A program made the translations under genes and the position numbers. A stretch of 57,509 nt of DNA from an uncultured Desulfobacteraceae bacterium (GTDB lineage: Bacteria; Desulfobacterota; Desulfobacteria; Desulfobacterales; Desulfatirhabdiaceae): assembly GCA_903839535.1 (NCBI GenBank), contig CAIMCT010000428.1:1-57509 (forward strand), given 5' to 3'. This document shows positions 42,680 through 49,812 of the stretch, one piece after another (position 1 is the stretch's first letter; each line of letters starts with the position of its first letter). The notes under the pieces were generated by a model, which did no database searches, was not told the DNA's origin, and saw nothing but the letters and a program-made list of their open reading frames with translations.

Positions 42680-42949
42680 ATGGTAGATTTTTCTGATAAA
42701 CCAAGCTGGCTGGGCCCCATTTATGCCGTAACCCTGATTAATGCGTGGTACGCCGCCCTGAATTTGCACCTGGCTGAAAAAGGAGTTCTTACAGATGAAG
42801 ACAGAATCGCCATCCTGGCGCGTGTTCAGTCCCAGTGCAAAGATATGGAATTGTACATGGCCACCGAGGGGCAACAACCTTTTTCTACCCGTGACCTGAT
42901 GAAAAAGTTTGAAAAAATTGCGATGTTTTCTGCCAGGTCTCAGCCTTGA
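42680..42949 (+). CDS. Small hypothetical protein upstream of the cobalamin adenosyltransferase
   Basis: An 89-residue protein starting at ATG 42680, with CGAGGAG upstream. It has a hydrophobic/aromatic N-terminal half (KPSWLGPIYAVTLINAWYAALNLHLAEKG) and a charged helical C-terminal half (FSTRDLMKKFEKIAMFSARSQ). I do not recognise it. Its place 101 bp before the adenosyltransferase suggests a cobalamin- or methyltransferase-related role. Confidence 0.6.
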   Translation: MVDFSDKPSWLGPIYAVTLINAWYAALNLHLAEKGVLTDEDRIAILARVQSQCKDMELYMATEGQQPFSTRDLMKKFEKIAMFSARSQP

Positions 42950-43050
42950 AATGGCGCACAGAGACAGGTTCACCATATTTTTCACCGCATCACCGTGGTT
43001 CCAGGAAAATTTAATGTTCAACCTGAAAGCAAAAAGGCAGAGAAAAACGG

Positions 43051-43647
43051 ATGACGATTTATTCCGGTAGCGGGGATCGGGGAAAAACCAGTCTATTAAG
43101 TGGTGAGCGGGTACCCAAGAGTCATCCCCAGATCGAAGCCTGCGGTGATTTGGATGAGCTCAATTCCGTTATTGGCGGTATCAAGGCGGTGCTGCCCCTG
43201 GATTGCCGGGATATGTCGGCTGAACTTTATCGCATTCAATCGAACCTGCTGACAATCGGTGCATTTATTGCCGTATCACGAAGCTCGGCAGTCCTTGATG
43301 ACATACCCACAATTTCCAGCAAAGAGGTGGAAACACTGGAAATGGCCATTGATTCGATGCAGGCCGAATTGCCGGAACTCAAAGGGTTTATTCTTCCAAA
43401 CGGGCACATTTCGGCTGTGATGGCCCATATCGCCCGGACCGTATGCCGCCGGGCTGAACGCCATGTGGTCGGACTTTCACTGGAAATCAATGTCGGGAAG
43501 GTGCTGAATCATCTGCGGTATCAGATGATTTACCTGAATCGCCTGAGCGACTACCTGTTTACCGTGGCCCGTTACTGTAACCTCATGGAGGGAGTTACCG
43601 AGGAGCTCTATCAAACGCGTTCAGGTCTCTCTGTCCATGGAGATTGA
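43051..43647 (+). CDS. PduO-type cob(I)alamin adenosyltransferase
   Basis: It transfers the adenosyl group of ATP to cob(I)alamin. The 198-residue protein has the ATP motif GSGDRGKTSLLSG, the CGDLDELNS segment, the RTVCRRAERHVV arginine helix and LNRLSDYLFTVARYCN. Substrate-side residues look intact. Its 3' end overlaps the 3' end of the convergent DUF1638 gene by 27 bp. It links the bza operon to cobamide use. Confidence 0.93.
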   Translation: MTIYSGSGDRGKTSLLSGERVPKSHPQIEACGDLDELNSVIGGIKAVLPLDCRDMSAELYRIQSNLLTIGAFIAVSRSSAVLDDIPTISSKEVETLEMAIDSMQAELPELKGFILPNGHISAVMAHIARTVCRRAERHVVGLSLEINVGKVLNHLRYQMIYLNRLSDYLFTVARYCNLMEGVTEELYQTRSGLSVHGD

Positions 43648-44454
43648 CAAACACGCTGTTCGGATGAAGCCTGAGTTCGCTGCATGGGACTCTGCCCGCG
43701 ACTTCGCCTCTTCCCAGGCATTTTCCAAAAGTGTGAGAGTTCCGGGACGGATTTCGGTTTTTAAGTTGTATTTCTCGTTGAATTCCTGGATGTTCTCTCT
43801 CATTTTGGCTTCCCCCAGAACTGGGGTGGTCAAAATAAGGCTGCGCTTGTAGTTGGCCATCAAGCGTTTCATTATCTTGTCTTTTTTAGGGATTAAATTT
43901 TCTGGTAAGTTCGATGACAAGATTTTTTTCCAGTGTCTTGAAAACCCGGCGTTCATGAACATCGTGCCGGCGCACTGGCACTGTTCCGCATAATATTTTT
44001 CCGTGCCCCCGATGATGAGTCCTACGCAGTCATCTACGGGGTGTTCCTGTTCCATCGGAAGCAATACCGGAACGGGAATATCTTTAAAAAGGTCGTCCGC
44101 ATGATTCAGCGCGTTTCCGCATAGTCCATATCCCAGAAGCACGGCATCCACAAAAGGAGCCATTTTTTCAACCGCTGTCGTCACACCGTGCGTTAAATTG
44201 GGTATGTTGGAATGAAGCCCCACTTCCAACACTTGGACCAGAACGGCAAGTCCGTGGGTTTCTGCTTTTGCGAATTCTTCAACGCCCACAATCCGATGCA
44301 CCGGTTTATTGGAGTCATTTTCCAGCCCCATTATCATTTCTTTGGAAAATTCGTCAGATGCAATCCAGATTTCCGAAACATCCGGATCGTTTGACAGAAC
44401 ATGGGCGATCTCCAGTTCCAATATCTGGCAGGTCACCACGCCTAGTTTAGCCAT
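43621..44454 (-). CDS. DUF1638 protein, corrinoid methyltransferase-associated
   Basis: A 277-residue cytoplasmic protein of the DUF1638 family: LGVVTCQILELEIAHVL, DAVLLGYGLCGNAL, PMEQEHPVDDCVGLIIGG, YYAEQCQCAGTMFMNAGF. Conserved Cys residues (Q-x-C-Q-C, GLCGN) suggest metal or corrinoid handling. DUF1638 genes commonly sit with MttB/MtaB-type methyltransferases; the biochemical role is unknown. ATG 44454 is preferred to 44466. Confidence 0.85.
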   Translation of the reverse strand: MAKLGVVTCQILELEIAHVLSNDPDVSEIWIASDEFSKEMIMGLENDSNKPVHRIVGVEEFAKAETHGLAVLVQVLEVGLHSNIPNLTHGVTTAVEKMAPFVDAVLLGYGLCGNALNHADDLFKDIPVPVLLPMEQEHPVDDCVGLIIGGTEKYYAEQCQCAGTMFMNAGFSRHWKKILSSNLPENLIPKKDKIMKRLMANYKRSLILTTPVLGEAKMRENIQEFNEKYNLKTEIRPGTLTLLENAWEEAKSRAESHAANSGFIRTACLSISMDRET

Positions 44455-44515
44455 ATCGTGTTCCATTTTGGTCGCAGGGTTGCAACATAGACCTCGCCCA
44501 TTTCGGCTTTCCTTG

Positions 44516-45028
44516 TTAATGTATCTTTTGCATCCGGATTCCCGAATAAACAGCCTTGCATACGCCACTGACCCCGCCCTTGAGCCCTTCCGGGTTTTTG
44601 AACCCTTCGCTGCTCTGAAGGCTTTTCAGGTAAGCCGCGCAGTCCGAAATATCCTGGTAAGTCCTGGCGGCAGGTTCTGCAGTGGTAACGGCAAACAGCC
44701 AGCCCATGTCGTAGGGATCCTGGTTGATTACCGAGGGATTGTTTTTGGCTGCGGTGTTGAAGCGAATGATGCCCTGAACCGGAGAATCAACATAAAGTAT
44801 CTTGCCGGTGATTGCAAAAAGTACGGACTGGCCCTGTTCAACCGTTTCGCCGTCTTCCACCAGAAAGTTCAAGTCCTGGATTCCGCCGGAAAGCATCAGG
44901 GCCGCTTCGGAAAAGCCAAAGATAATGGCGCTGCCGTCCAATCTTGCCCAAAGCCCTTGTTTCACAAAATAGCGAAGATTGTCGGGCAGGGTCACCTGAC
45001 ACCCCAGAAATTTTTCAATTATTGCCAT
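44516..45028 (-). CDS. GcvH-like (lipoyl-type domain) protein
   Basis: The 170-residue protein resembles glycine cleavage H protein: VTLPDNLRYFVKQGLWARLD, LNFLVEDGETVEQGQSVLFA, then a lysine in the ITGKILYVDSPVQGIIRFN hairpin at the lipoyl position and NQDPYDMGWLFAV. The usual ESVKAVSD context is changed to ITGKILYV, so lipoylation is uncertain. No gcvT or gcvP lies nearby; instead DUF1638 follows 61 bp downstream. It looks like a repurposed H protein of the methyltransferase locus. AAGGAGG precedes the ATG. Confidence 0.82.
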   Translation of the reverse strand: MAIIEKFLGCQVTLPDNLRYFVKQGLWARLDGSAIIFGFSEAALMLSGGIQDLNFLVEDGETVEQGQSVLFAITGKILYVDSPVQGIIRFNTAAKNNPSVINQDPYDMGWLFAVTTAEPAARTYQDISDCAAYLKSLQSSEGFKNPEGLKGGVSGVCKAVYSGIRMQKIH

Positions 45029-45044
45029 TGCACCTCCTTAAAAC

Positions 45045-45073
45045 TCGTTGACCGTTCACGGTGAACGGTTAAC
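45045..45073. repeat. CGTTGACCGTTCACGGTGAACGG palindrome
   Basis: A near-perfect fold-back (CGTTGACCGTTCAC/GTGAACGGTTAACG) of the 4691 and 16534 family, between the ParA gene and the GcvH-like gene. Confidence 0.85.
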
Positions 45074-45085
45074 GCTTTTCATTTC

Positions 45086-46069
45086 TCAATCAAATGCTAT
45101 GTTTGCGGATGATGCTATTTTGGCGGCCAGTTTTTGAAACTCCGTATAACAATTCCTGACAGCTTCAACGTGGGCACCAATCGCACCATCTGCGGATTTA
45201 AGGAAAAAAATTGGCTTGCGCGCCTCCATCGCCATTGGGATCAGACTTCGATGATGCTTGAGCAATGAAAGACAGTATGGATCATGCGCAACCAGTGGCA
45301 AAGACACAATCTTTTCACTCAGAACGGCTTCCCGATAAACTCCAGGTATTTGAGCCATCCACCGGTTATGTGCATTAATCTGGCGGGTATCAAGAATCCC
45401 ATTCTGCATGACAATGTAGCCGACAGGTTGCATCGCACCATTGGGCATCGGCAAATCAGGCGGTGCTTTGGTAAGGAGCTCAGCCCAAACGGCGCGCCAC
45501 TCCCGCAGCGCAGGTCCAAGATTCCTGAGACCTTGTAGAGAGAAAATATCCGGGGCCAGCGGCAGACAAACCTGATCTGAGGCAATTAAGGCCGAGCGAT
45601 TGATAGCGCCCAGATTGGGACCGACGTTGATCAAAGCTATTTTCGCTCCCCATTCTGCTCCCCGTTTTACAATGCGATAAAACGCCGACATGGTGCGAAA
45701 AGCGGATTCGTTGCGATTATGGCAGCGAGACCACGCATCCGAAAGCTTGTTTTCAAACCGTGATAAGCCAAGGTCGCCTGGAATAAGGCCGAGATTCCCG
45801 CTAATCATCTCCACGCGGGGTTCTGCAATATCTCCGGTCCCACGCAAAATTGATCGAATTGCTCCATACACAGTGTCGGGATGTTCGTCATCGGGCCACA
45901 AAGCTTCCAGGCGTTCCGCGTCAAGAAACATGGCGGTGAGATTGGCTTGCGGGTCAAGATCGACAACAAGCGTTTTGACACCATGGTCTGCAAACATCCA
46001 TGCCAGGTGATACACAAGAAATGTCTTGCCCACACCACCTTTGTTGTTGAAGAATGCGATTGTCTTCAT
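45086..46069 (-). CDS. ParA/MinD-family ATPase
   Basis: A 327-residue P-loop ATPase with the deviant Walker A FNNKGGVGKTFLVYHLAWM and DLDPQANLTAMFLD. No ParB follows. The first codons overlap the stop of the AlbA_2 gene (ATGA), making a coupled two-gene unit with AGGAGG upstream. Later segments (LINVGPNLGAINRSALIASD) fit orphan ParA-like proteins often carried on mobile DNA. Likely accessory; the function of the pair is unknown. Confidence 0.88.
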   Translation of the reverse strand: MKTIAFFNNKGGVGKTFLVYHLAWMFADHGVKTLVVDLDPQANLTAMFLDAERLEALWPDDEHPDTVYGAIRSILRGTGDIAEPRVEMISGNLGLIPGDLGLSRFENKLSDAWSRCHNRNESAFRTMSAFYRIVKRGAEWGAKIALINVGPNLGAINRSALIASDQVCLPLAPDIFSLQGLRNLGPALREWRAVWAELLTKAPPDLPMPNGAMQPVGYIVMQNGILDTRQINAHNRWMAQIPGVYREAVLSEKIVSLPLVAHDPYCLSLLKHHRSLIPMAMEARKPIFFLKSADGAIGAHVEAVRNCYTEFQKLAAKIASSANIAFD

Positions 46070-47250
46070 GCATTGTTCCTCCTGATGGTTACGCCAAATA
46101 CCTTGTCGTCAATTTCGAATTCGGCGGGCTGATTTCCATTGGCTTGTAATAATGCTTCTGCACGCTGAATTCCGTAGCCAAATTTATTAACATAACCCAT
46201 TGCCTTGAGAGCTTCAGCAATCACTGGATTGCGATAGCTGTTGCGTCGCCTCAGGGTTTCTCTGGTGACAGTCCCGTATAGCCCACCAGGGTTCTGGATT
46301 TCAATTCGATCTTGGAACCAGTAAAAGCGGATCGGGCTGGTGGAAGCATAGTCACGATGCATCACCGCATTATGAAAGAGTTCCCGTATTGACCATTCAG
46401 GATAGTCCGGCAATGTCTTGTCTCGAAATCCCTCGTCCTCTGCCATCCCAATGCTGTTATATGCGGTGATTTTAGCGCGAAGCCCATCTAATACGGTGCG
46501 CAAATCGCCCGACAGCTCCAGTTGATCGTTCGGAATTTCCATCATGGTAGTACCTGAAAATTTCAGAAATTGAACGTATCCACCTGGCAAATAAAAGCGC
46601 GGGTTATTGGCGAACAATAATAATCCCGCCACGGTAGGCTTGTTCGTCTGCAAGTCAAAGCAACGCAGCGACGCAAGCTTTTCTTCTGTCGATCGATAAT
46701 TATTTGCGATTATTTCAGTATCTACGGTTTGGGCGCGATATTCGTCAAATAACCTGATATTCAATTCATTGATATTGGCTTCCGTTACCGGAAGAGAATC
46801 GAACGTATTCACAAGAGATGATCTACGTTCCGAAAGTATGCGCTCTTCTTGTTCATTGGCGACAGCCCGACGGGGACCAACCCTGATATATACCCGGCCG
46901 CGATACCGAACAGGAGGAACGGTGGATGCCTGCACCTCGACAACCGCAACATCTCCGCCAGGAAATGCAAACTTTTCTACTGACATCGCCGGAGAAGGCA
47001 GTACGTTGCCATCTGAACGAATACTTGCCAGATTTAACAACAACTCGTCAGTGATGGTCATACCTGCCAAACTGCCATTGTCTTTGGCCCCGACAATCAG
47101 GTAACCGGGACAACGGTGATTTGGGTAATCATTAGCAAAAGCGCATATCACTTCGCAAAACTTGTCGGTCTTGGATATGGAAATCGTGCGTTCCACACGA
47201 TCAGATTCCAAATCTGACAATAATTGTTTCAGTTGATTTTCATTTATCAT
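46066..47250 (-). CDS. AlbA_2 (Schlafen-like) putative DNA-binding / ATP-binding protein
   Basis: The 394-residue protein has an AlbA_2/Slfn domain (residues ~15-125: ERTISISKTDKFCEVICAFA, GYLIVGAKDNGSLAGMTI, RYRGRVYIRVGPRRAVA). An HATPase-like C-terminal part follows (PEWSIRELFHNAVMHRDY, IEIQNPGGLYGTVT, FGYGIQRAEALL). Such proteins are called transcriptional regulators or, in some contexts, phage-defence components. ATG 47250 has GGGGG upstream; longer open frame to 47412 is unlikely to be used. Coupled to the ParA-like gene. Confidence 0.88.
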   Translation of the reverse strand: MINENQLKQLLSDLESDRVERTISISKTDKFCEVICAFANDYPNHRCPGYLIVGAKDNGSLAGMTITDELLLNLASIRSDGNVLPSPAMSVEKFAFPGGDVAVVEVQASTVPPVRYRGRVYIRVGPRRAVANEQEERILSERRSSLVNTFDSLPVTEANINELNIRLFDEYRAQTVDTEIIANNYRSTEEKLASLRCFDLQTNKPTVAGLLLFANNPRFYLPGGYVQFLKFSGTTMMEIPNDQLELSGDLRTVLDGLRAKITAYNSIGMAEDEGFRDKTLPDYPEWSIRELFHNAVMHRDYASTSPIRFYWFQDRIEIQNPGGLYGTVTRETLRRRNSYRNPVIAEALKAMGYVNKFGYGIQRAEALLQANGNQPAEFEIDDKVFGVTIRRNNA

Positions 47251-47443
47251 GGTACCCCCGAAGAGATGACTGATGACGGAACAAACATCTGTCCTCTGAG
47301 TTCCGGCGTTGGATACGGTGATGCAAGTGTATCCACCGACCCAAAGCCAAATGGTATTATGGCCTGTTATCGCATTGAAAGGCAATTCATTTTTTTCGCC
47401 AAAAGATATCATGGCCGTCTCAGGACATGAACCTGTGTCGTTT

Positions 47444-47497
47444 TAGCCGACGCTCTTGTGGCGGCTAAAAGAGCGTTTGAAAGCCGACACAAGAGCG
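47444..47497. repeat. GACGCTCTTGTGGCGGCTAAAAGAGCG palindrome
   Basis: A diverged copy of the 38828-38884 repeat with its two arms (AGCCGACGCTCTTGT and ACAAGAGCG) in intergenic DNA upstream of the AlbA_2 gene. Confidence 0.8.
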
Positions 47498-47500
47498 TTA

Positions 47501-47600
47501 CTGAATGGTGGTGCCCGGAGATTTTTGATAAGATTAGCAGGCTTCCGCCGGAAAAGATCGCGGTTGTTGAGGAATTTGTAGCGTTTAGATGTACATTATG
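47501..47600 (+). pseudogene. Possible antitoxin-type gene remnant
   Basis: On the plus strand the sequence reads EWWCPEIFDKISRLPPEKIA then VVEEFVAFR before a stop. The LPPEKIAVVEEFVAF segment is typical of small DUF2281/AbrB-linked antitoxin proteins. There is no start codon and the 5' part merges with the palindromic repeat, so it is a relic. Confidence 0.4.
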
Positions 47601-47633
47601 ATCAAGGTGGCGGACAAGCTTTCTGAAAAGTTT

Positions 47634-48221
47634 TTACAGCAATTTTGTACCAATCAGAATAGTTCCCAAGCCTTGTTCATCCAACCCATTGAAATATCGT
47701 TTCTTTAAATAAACGTCACTTGGGGTGACTGGGTTGGAGTAGATAATTGTGCGGGAGGCGGTATTATCACCAGTGATGCTCCAGTCTGCAGGGATACCCG
47801 GTGTTTCAAAATAGCAAATTTTCTGCATGATATCTTGGGGAAAGGATATTCTGGTTTTGTAGATGACAAAATTTTTATGCAGAAACCAGACATCCTTTCG
47901 ACCGGACAACTGAGCAATACGGTCTTCGTCCCGAATTTCTTCTCCGACGATTTTATCTCCTTTTTTGATGATCAAGGCAGGATGACATTTCTGGTCGAAA
48001 TCCATATTGGTCAGGGCGACATAAACAGCATCGCAATTAAGGACTGCACGAACTCCCGTGTTGATGACCTTTCCCAATCCCATGAGAGATCTGTTTTCTG
48101 CATCTTGTTCGATATCCAGGATGATCCGGCGGTCACCGTCTGACACGGTGCAGGCACTCACAATCCCTTTTACCTTGCTTAACATCTTCAGCATCACTTC
48201 ATTTGGTTTTGTGTCATCCAT
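47634..48221 (-). CDS. Hypothetical protein at the end of the C1 locus
   Basis: About 195 residues from ATG 48221 (an upstream in-frame ATG is at 48251). The N-terminal part (KPNEVMLKMLSKVKGIVSA, then DGDRRIILDIEQDAENRSLM) and the C-terminal part (FFLHKNFVIYKTRISFPQD-type strands) suggest an alpha/beta fold. I do not recognise it. It is the last gene on the strand that carries mtaB and its accessory genes, separated from the Fe-S protein by a palindromic repeat. Confidence 0.65.
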   Translation of the reverse strand: MDDTKPNEVMLKMLSKVKGIVSACTVSDGDRRIILDIEQDAENRSLMGLGKVINTGVRAVLNCDAVYVALTNMDFDQKCHPALIIKKGDKIVGEEIRDEDRIAQLSGRKDVWFLHKNFVIYKTRISFPQDIMQKICYFETPGIPADWSITGDNTASRTIIYSNPVTPSDVYLKKRYFNGLDEQGLGTILIGTKLL

Positions 48222-48330
48222 CGCTTTTGTTCTAACTTCCGCAACCAGCACTGACGGTTCTTATATGATATTGCAATCAATATTCGAAATGAATTCAGGT
48301 ATACTGCCAACTGTCACAATCTGCACTTTT

Positions 48331-48372
48331 GGACCCCCACCCCAACCCTCCCCCGCTGGGAGAGGGAGCATA
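48331..48372. repeat. CCAACCCTCCCCCGCTGGGAGAGGGAG palindrome
   Basis: A copy of the 41459-41495 and 57475-57507 family in inverse orientation. The 20 bases that follow (cataaggaaagtgcagatta) also match, inverted, the flank of the 41459 copy, so the repeat unit is longer than the palindrome. Confidence 0.8.
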
Positions 48373-48429
48373 AGGAAAGTGCAGATTATGCCCGTTTGCA
48401 GTATAACTTCAATATATTCGCATGTAAGA

Positions 48430-49065
48430 TCAAGATAAAGATTCCATTTTGTTTTTCATGACAAATAGCGGAAGCAGAAATCCGGATACAGGTCCAACCA
48501 CTACCTCCCATCTGGTTAATTGCCGAATGGCATTCTTCTGTGATTCGGCCAATCCTGGTATGATGAGCGTCGGTCGACTGATTTTCATCTCGACCGCGTT
48601 TTCCTGCATGGATTTCCATACATCAATGGCTTTGAACAGCCGTTCGGCTACGGCATTATCAACGGAGTAACCATGTGTAAATATGGGTAGCAAAAAAGCA
48701 TGTGAAGCTGTCTGTTCAAAAATGGTTTGTATGATATGTACGGTACCTCGAAAATTACAGGTGATCAGTAAGGGATCGTCAGCACCTGGGGAACCAATTT
48801 CGATTAACCGGCAATCTGTCTGCTCCATCATGATATTATAGGGAATAGGATCTTTATTCATTTTTACGATTGAGGCCATGACATTGGCAAGATCGGCGGG
48901 TAGTTCAGGACAGTTGTGCGGCGCCAGTTTTTGGGTTAGAACGGCTTCGGCAAATTCCACACAGCTGCCAAAGCCGCAGGCCCCACAGTCAATTTCGGGT
49001 AAATAACTACTTAAATCTTCGGCTTCAGGCGGATAAATGCTGGCCATTTCCTGTTCAACGACCAT
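48430..49065 (-). CDS. CoFeSP/AcsC-type [4Fe-4S] domain protein
   Basis: A 211-residue protein. The N-terminal Fe-S motif CGACGFGSCVEFAEAVLTQ, then APHNCP, is the four-cysteine cluster domain found in the large subunit of the corrinoid/iron-sulfur protein and in corrinoid activation proteins. The rest (TCNFRGTVHIIQTIFEQTAS, MKISRPTLIIPGLAESQK) has no named domain I can see. It lies 62 bp after rubrerythrin in the mtaB group and could pass electrons to the corrinoid activator. GGAGGTGACG precedes ATG 49065. Confidence 0.85.
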   Translation of the reverse strand: MVVEQEMASIYPPEAEDLSSYLPEIDCGACGFGSCVEFAEAVLTQKLAPHNCPELPADLANVMASIVKMNKDPIPYNIMMEQTDCRLIEIGSPGADDPLLITCNFRGTVHIIQTIFEQTASHAFLLPIFTHGYSVDNAVAERLFKAIDVWKSMQENAVEMKISRPTLIIPGLAESQKNAIRQLTRWEVVVGPVSGFLLPLFVMKNKMESLS

Positions 49066-49127
49066 TATCGTCACCTCCACAGAAAAACATCTGATTTCTA
49101 TAGTTTTTCAGAAAAATATCGTGCGGA

Positions 49128-49700
49128 TCAGTCAACGGAAATAAATTTTTGGGAGTCAACACCACAATAGGGGCATTTTTTCGGCGGCTGATTCTCGACT
49201 GTGTGACCGCATACTGGGCAGATATGATAAACAGGTGTCTGAACGGAATCCAGATCACGCGATGCTTTTTTGAACAACTTTGCATGAACCATTTCGATAG
49301 ACATCGCGTACTCCAGGCTGTACCTGGCATCAAGTGCATTTTCTTCGACTGCATCCCGAATCATGGCAGGATACATCCTTTGAAACTCTTCTGTTTCACC
49401 ATCAAGTGCGGCTTTGAGATTTTCCGCTGTCGTTTTAATGCCGCCTTCTGATTCAAGCTGTACAATGGCAATGGCTATTTTTTTTTCTGAATCAAGATCG
49501 GCAATGATCTGGTCTTCCGCTTGTAAAACGTGCTGGTGGGATTTTGCGTGGATTTTCTCGGATACCGCAGCAGCTCTAAAAAGTCGCGCCACTCCGGCAT
49601 ATCCTTCTGTATCAGCCTGTTTTGCAAAGGCGCGGTAACGAATGCTTGCATGAGCCTCTCCGTCCAATGCATGACGAAGGTTAGTATCTGTTTTGTTCAT
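49128..49700 (-). CDS. Rubrerythrin
   Basis: A 190-residue non-haem di-iron protein that reduces peroxide in anaerobes. Two ferritin-like ExxH helices are present (LDGEAHASIRYRAFAKQA, AVSEKIHAKSHQHV, then YSLEYAMSIEMVHAKLF), with a C-terminal rubredoxin-type site CPVCGHTVENQPPKKCPYCG. GGAG precedes ATG 49700. It sits between the activator and the Fe-S protein and probably protects this oxygen-sensitive locus or donates electrons. Confidence 0.93.
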   Translation of the reverse strand: MNKTDTNLRHALDGEAHASIRYRAFAKQADTEGYAGVARLFRAAAVSEKIHAKSHQHVLQAEDQIIADLDSEKKIAIAIVQLESEGGIKTTAENLKAALDGETEEFQRMYPAMIRDAVEENALDARYSLEYAMSIEMVHAKLFKKASRDLDSVQTPVYHICPVCGHTVENQPPKKCPYCGVDSQKFISVD

Positions 49701-49726
49701 TGCATCGCTCCTGTTATAAATGAGGG

Positions 49727-49776
49727 GGCAGGGTACAGGTACAGACGACGGAGAGAAATCCCCGTTATCTGTTCCC
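49727..49776. repeat. Inverted repeat related to the one downstream of mtaC
   Basis: The sequence acaggtacagacgacggaga...ccccgttatctgttccc folds back imperfectly. It shares the ACAGA(C/T)GACG(A/G)AGAGAAAT core with the larger inverted repeat at 56492-56562. Confidence 0.5.
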
Positions 49777-49812
49777 ATTTTGAATTGGCGGCGGTACAGA
49801 TATCCTGATGAT

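Noticed and set aside
47251-47412. N-terminal extension of the AlbA_2 protein
   Set aside because: ATG 47250 has a ribosome site and fits the domain start; the upstream residues look random.
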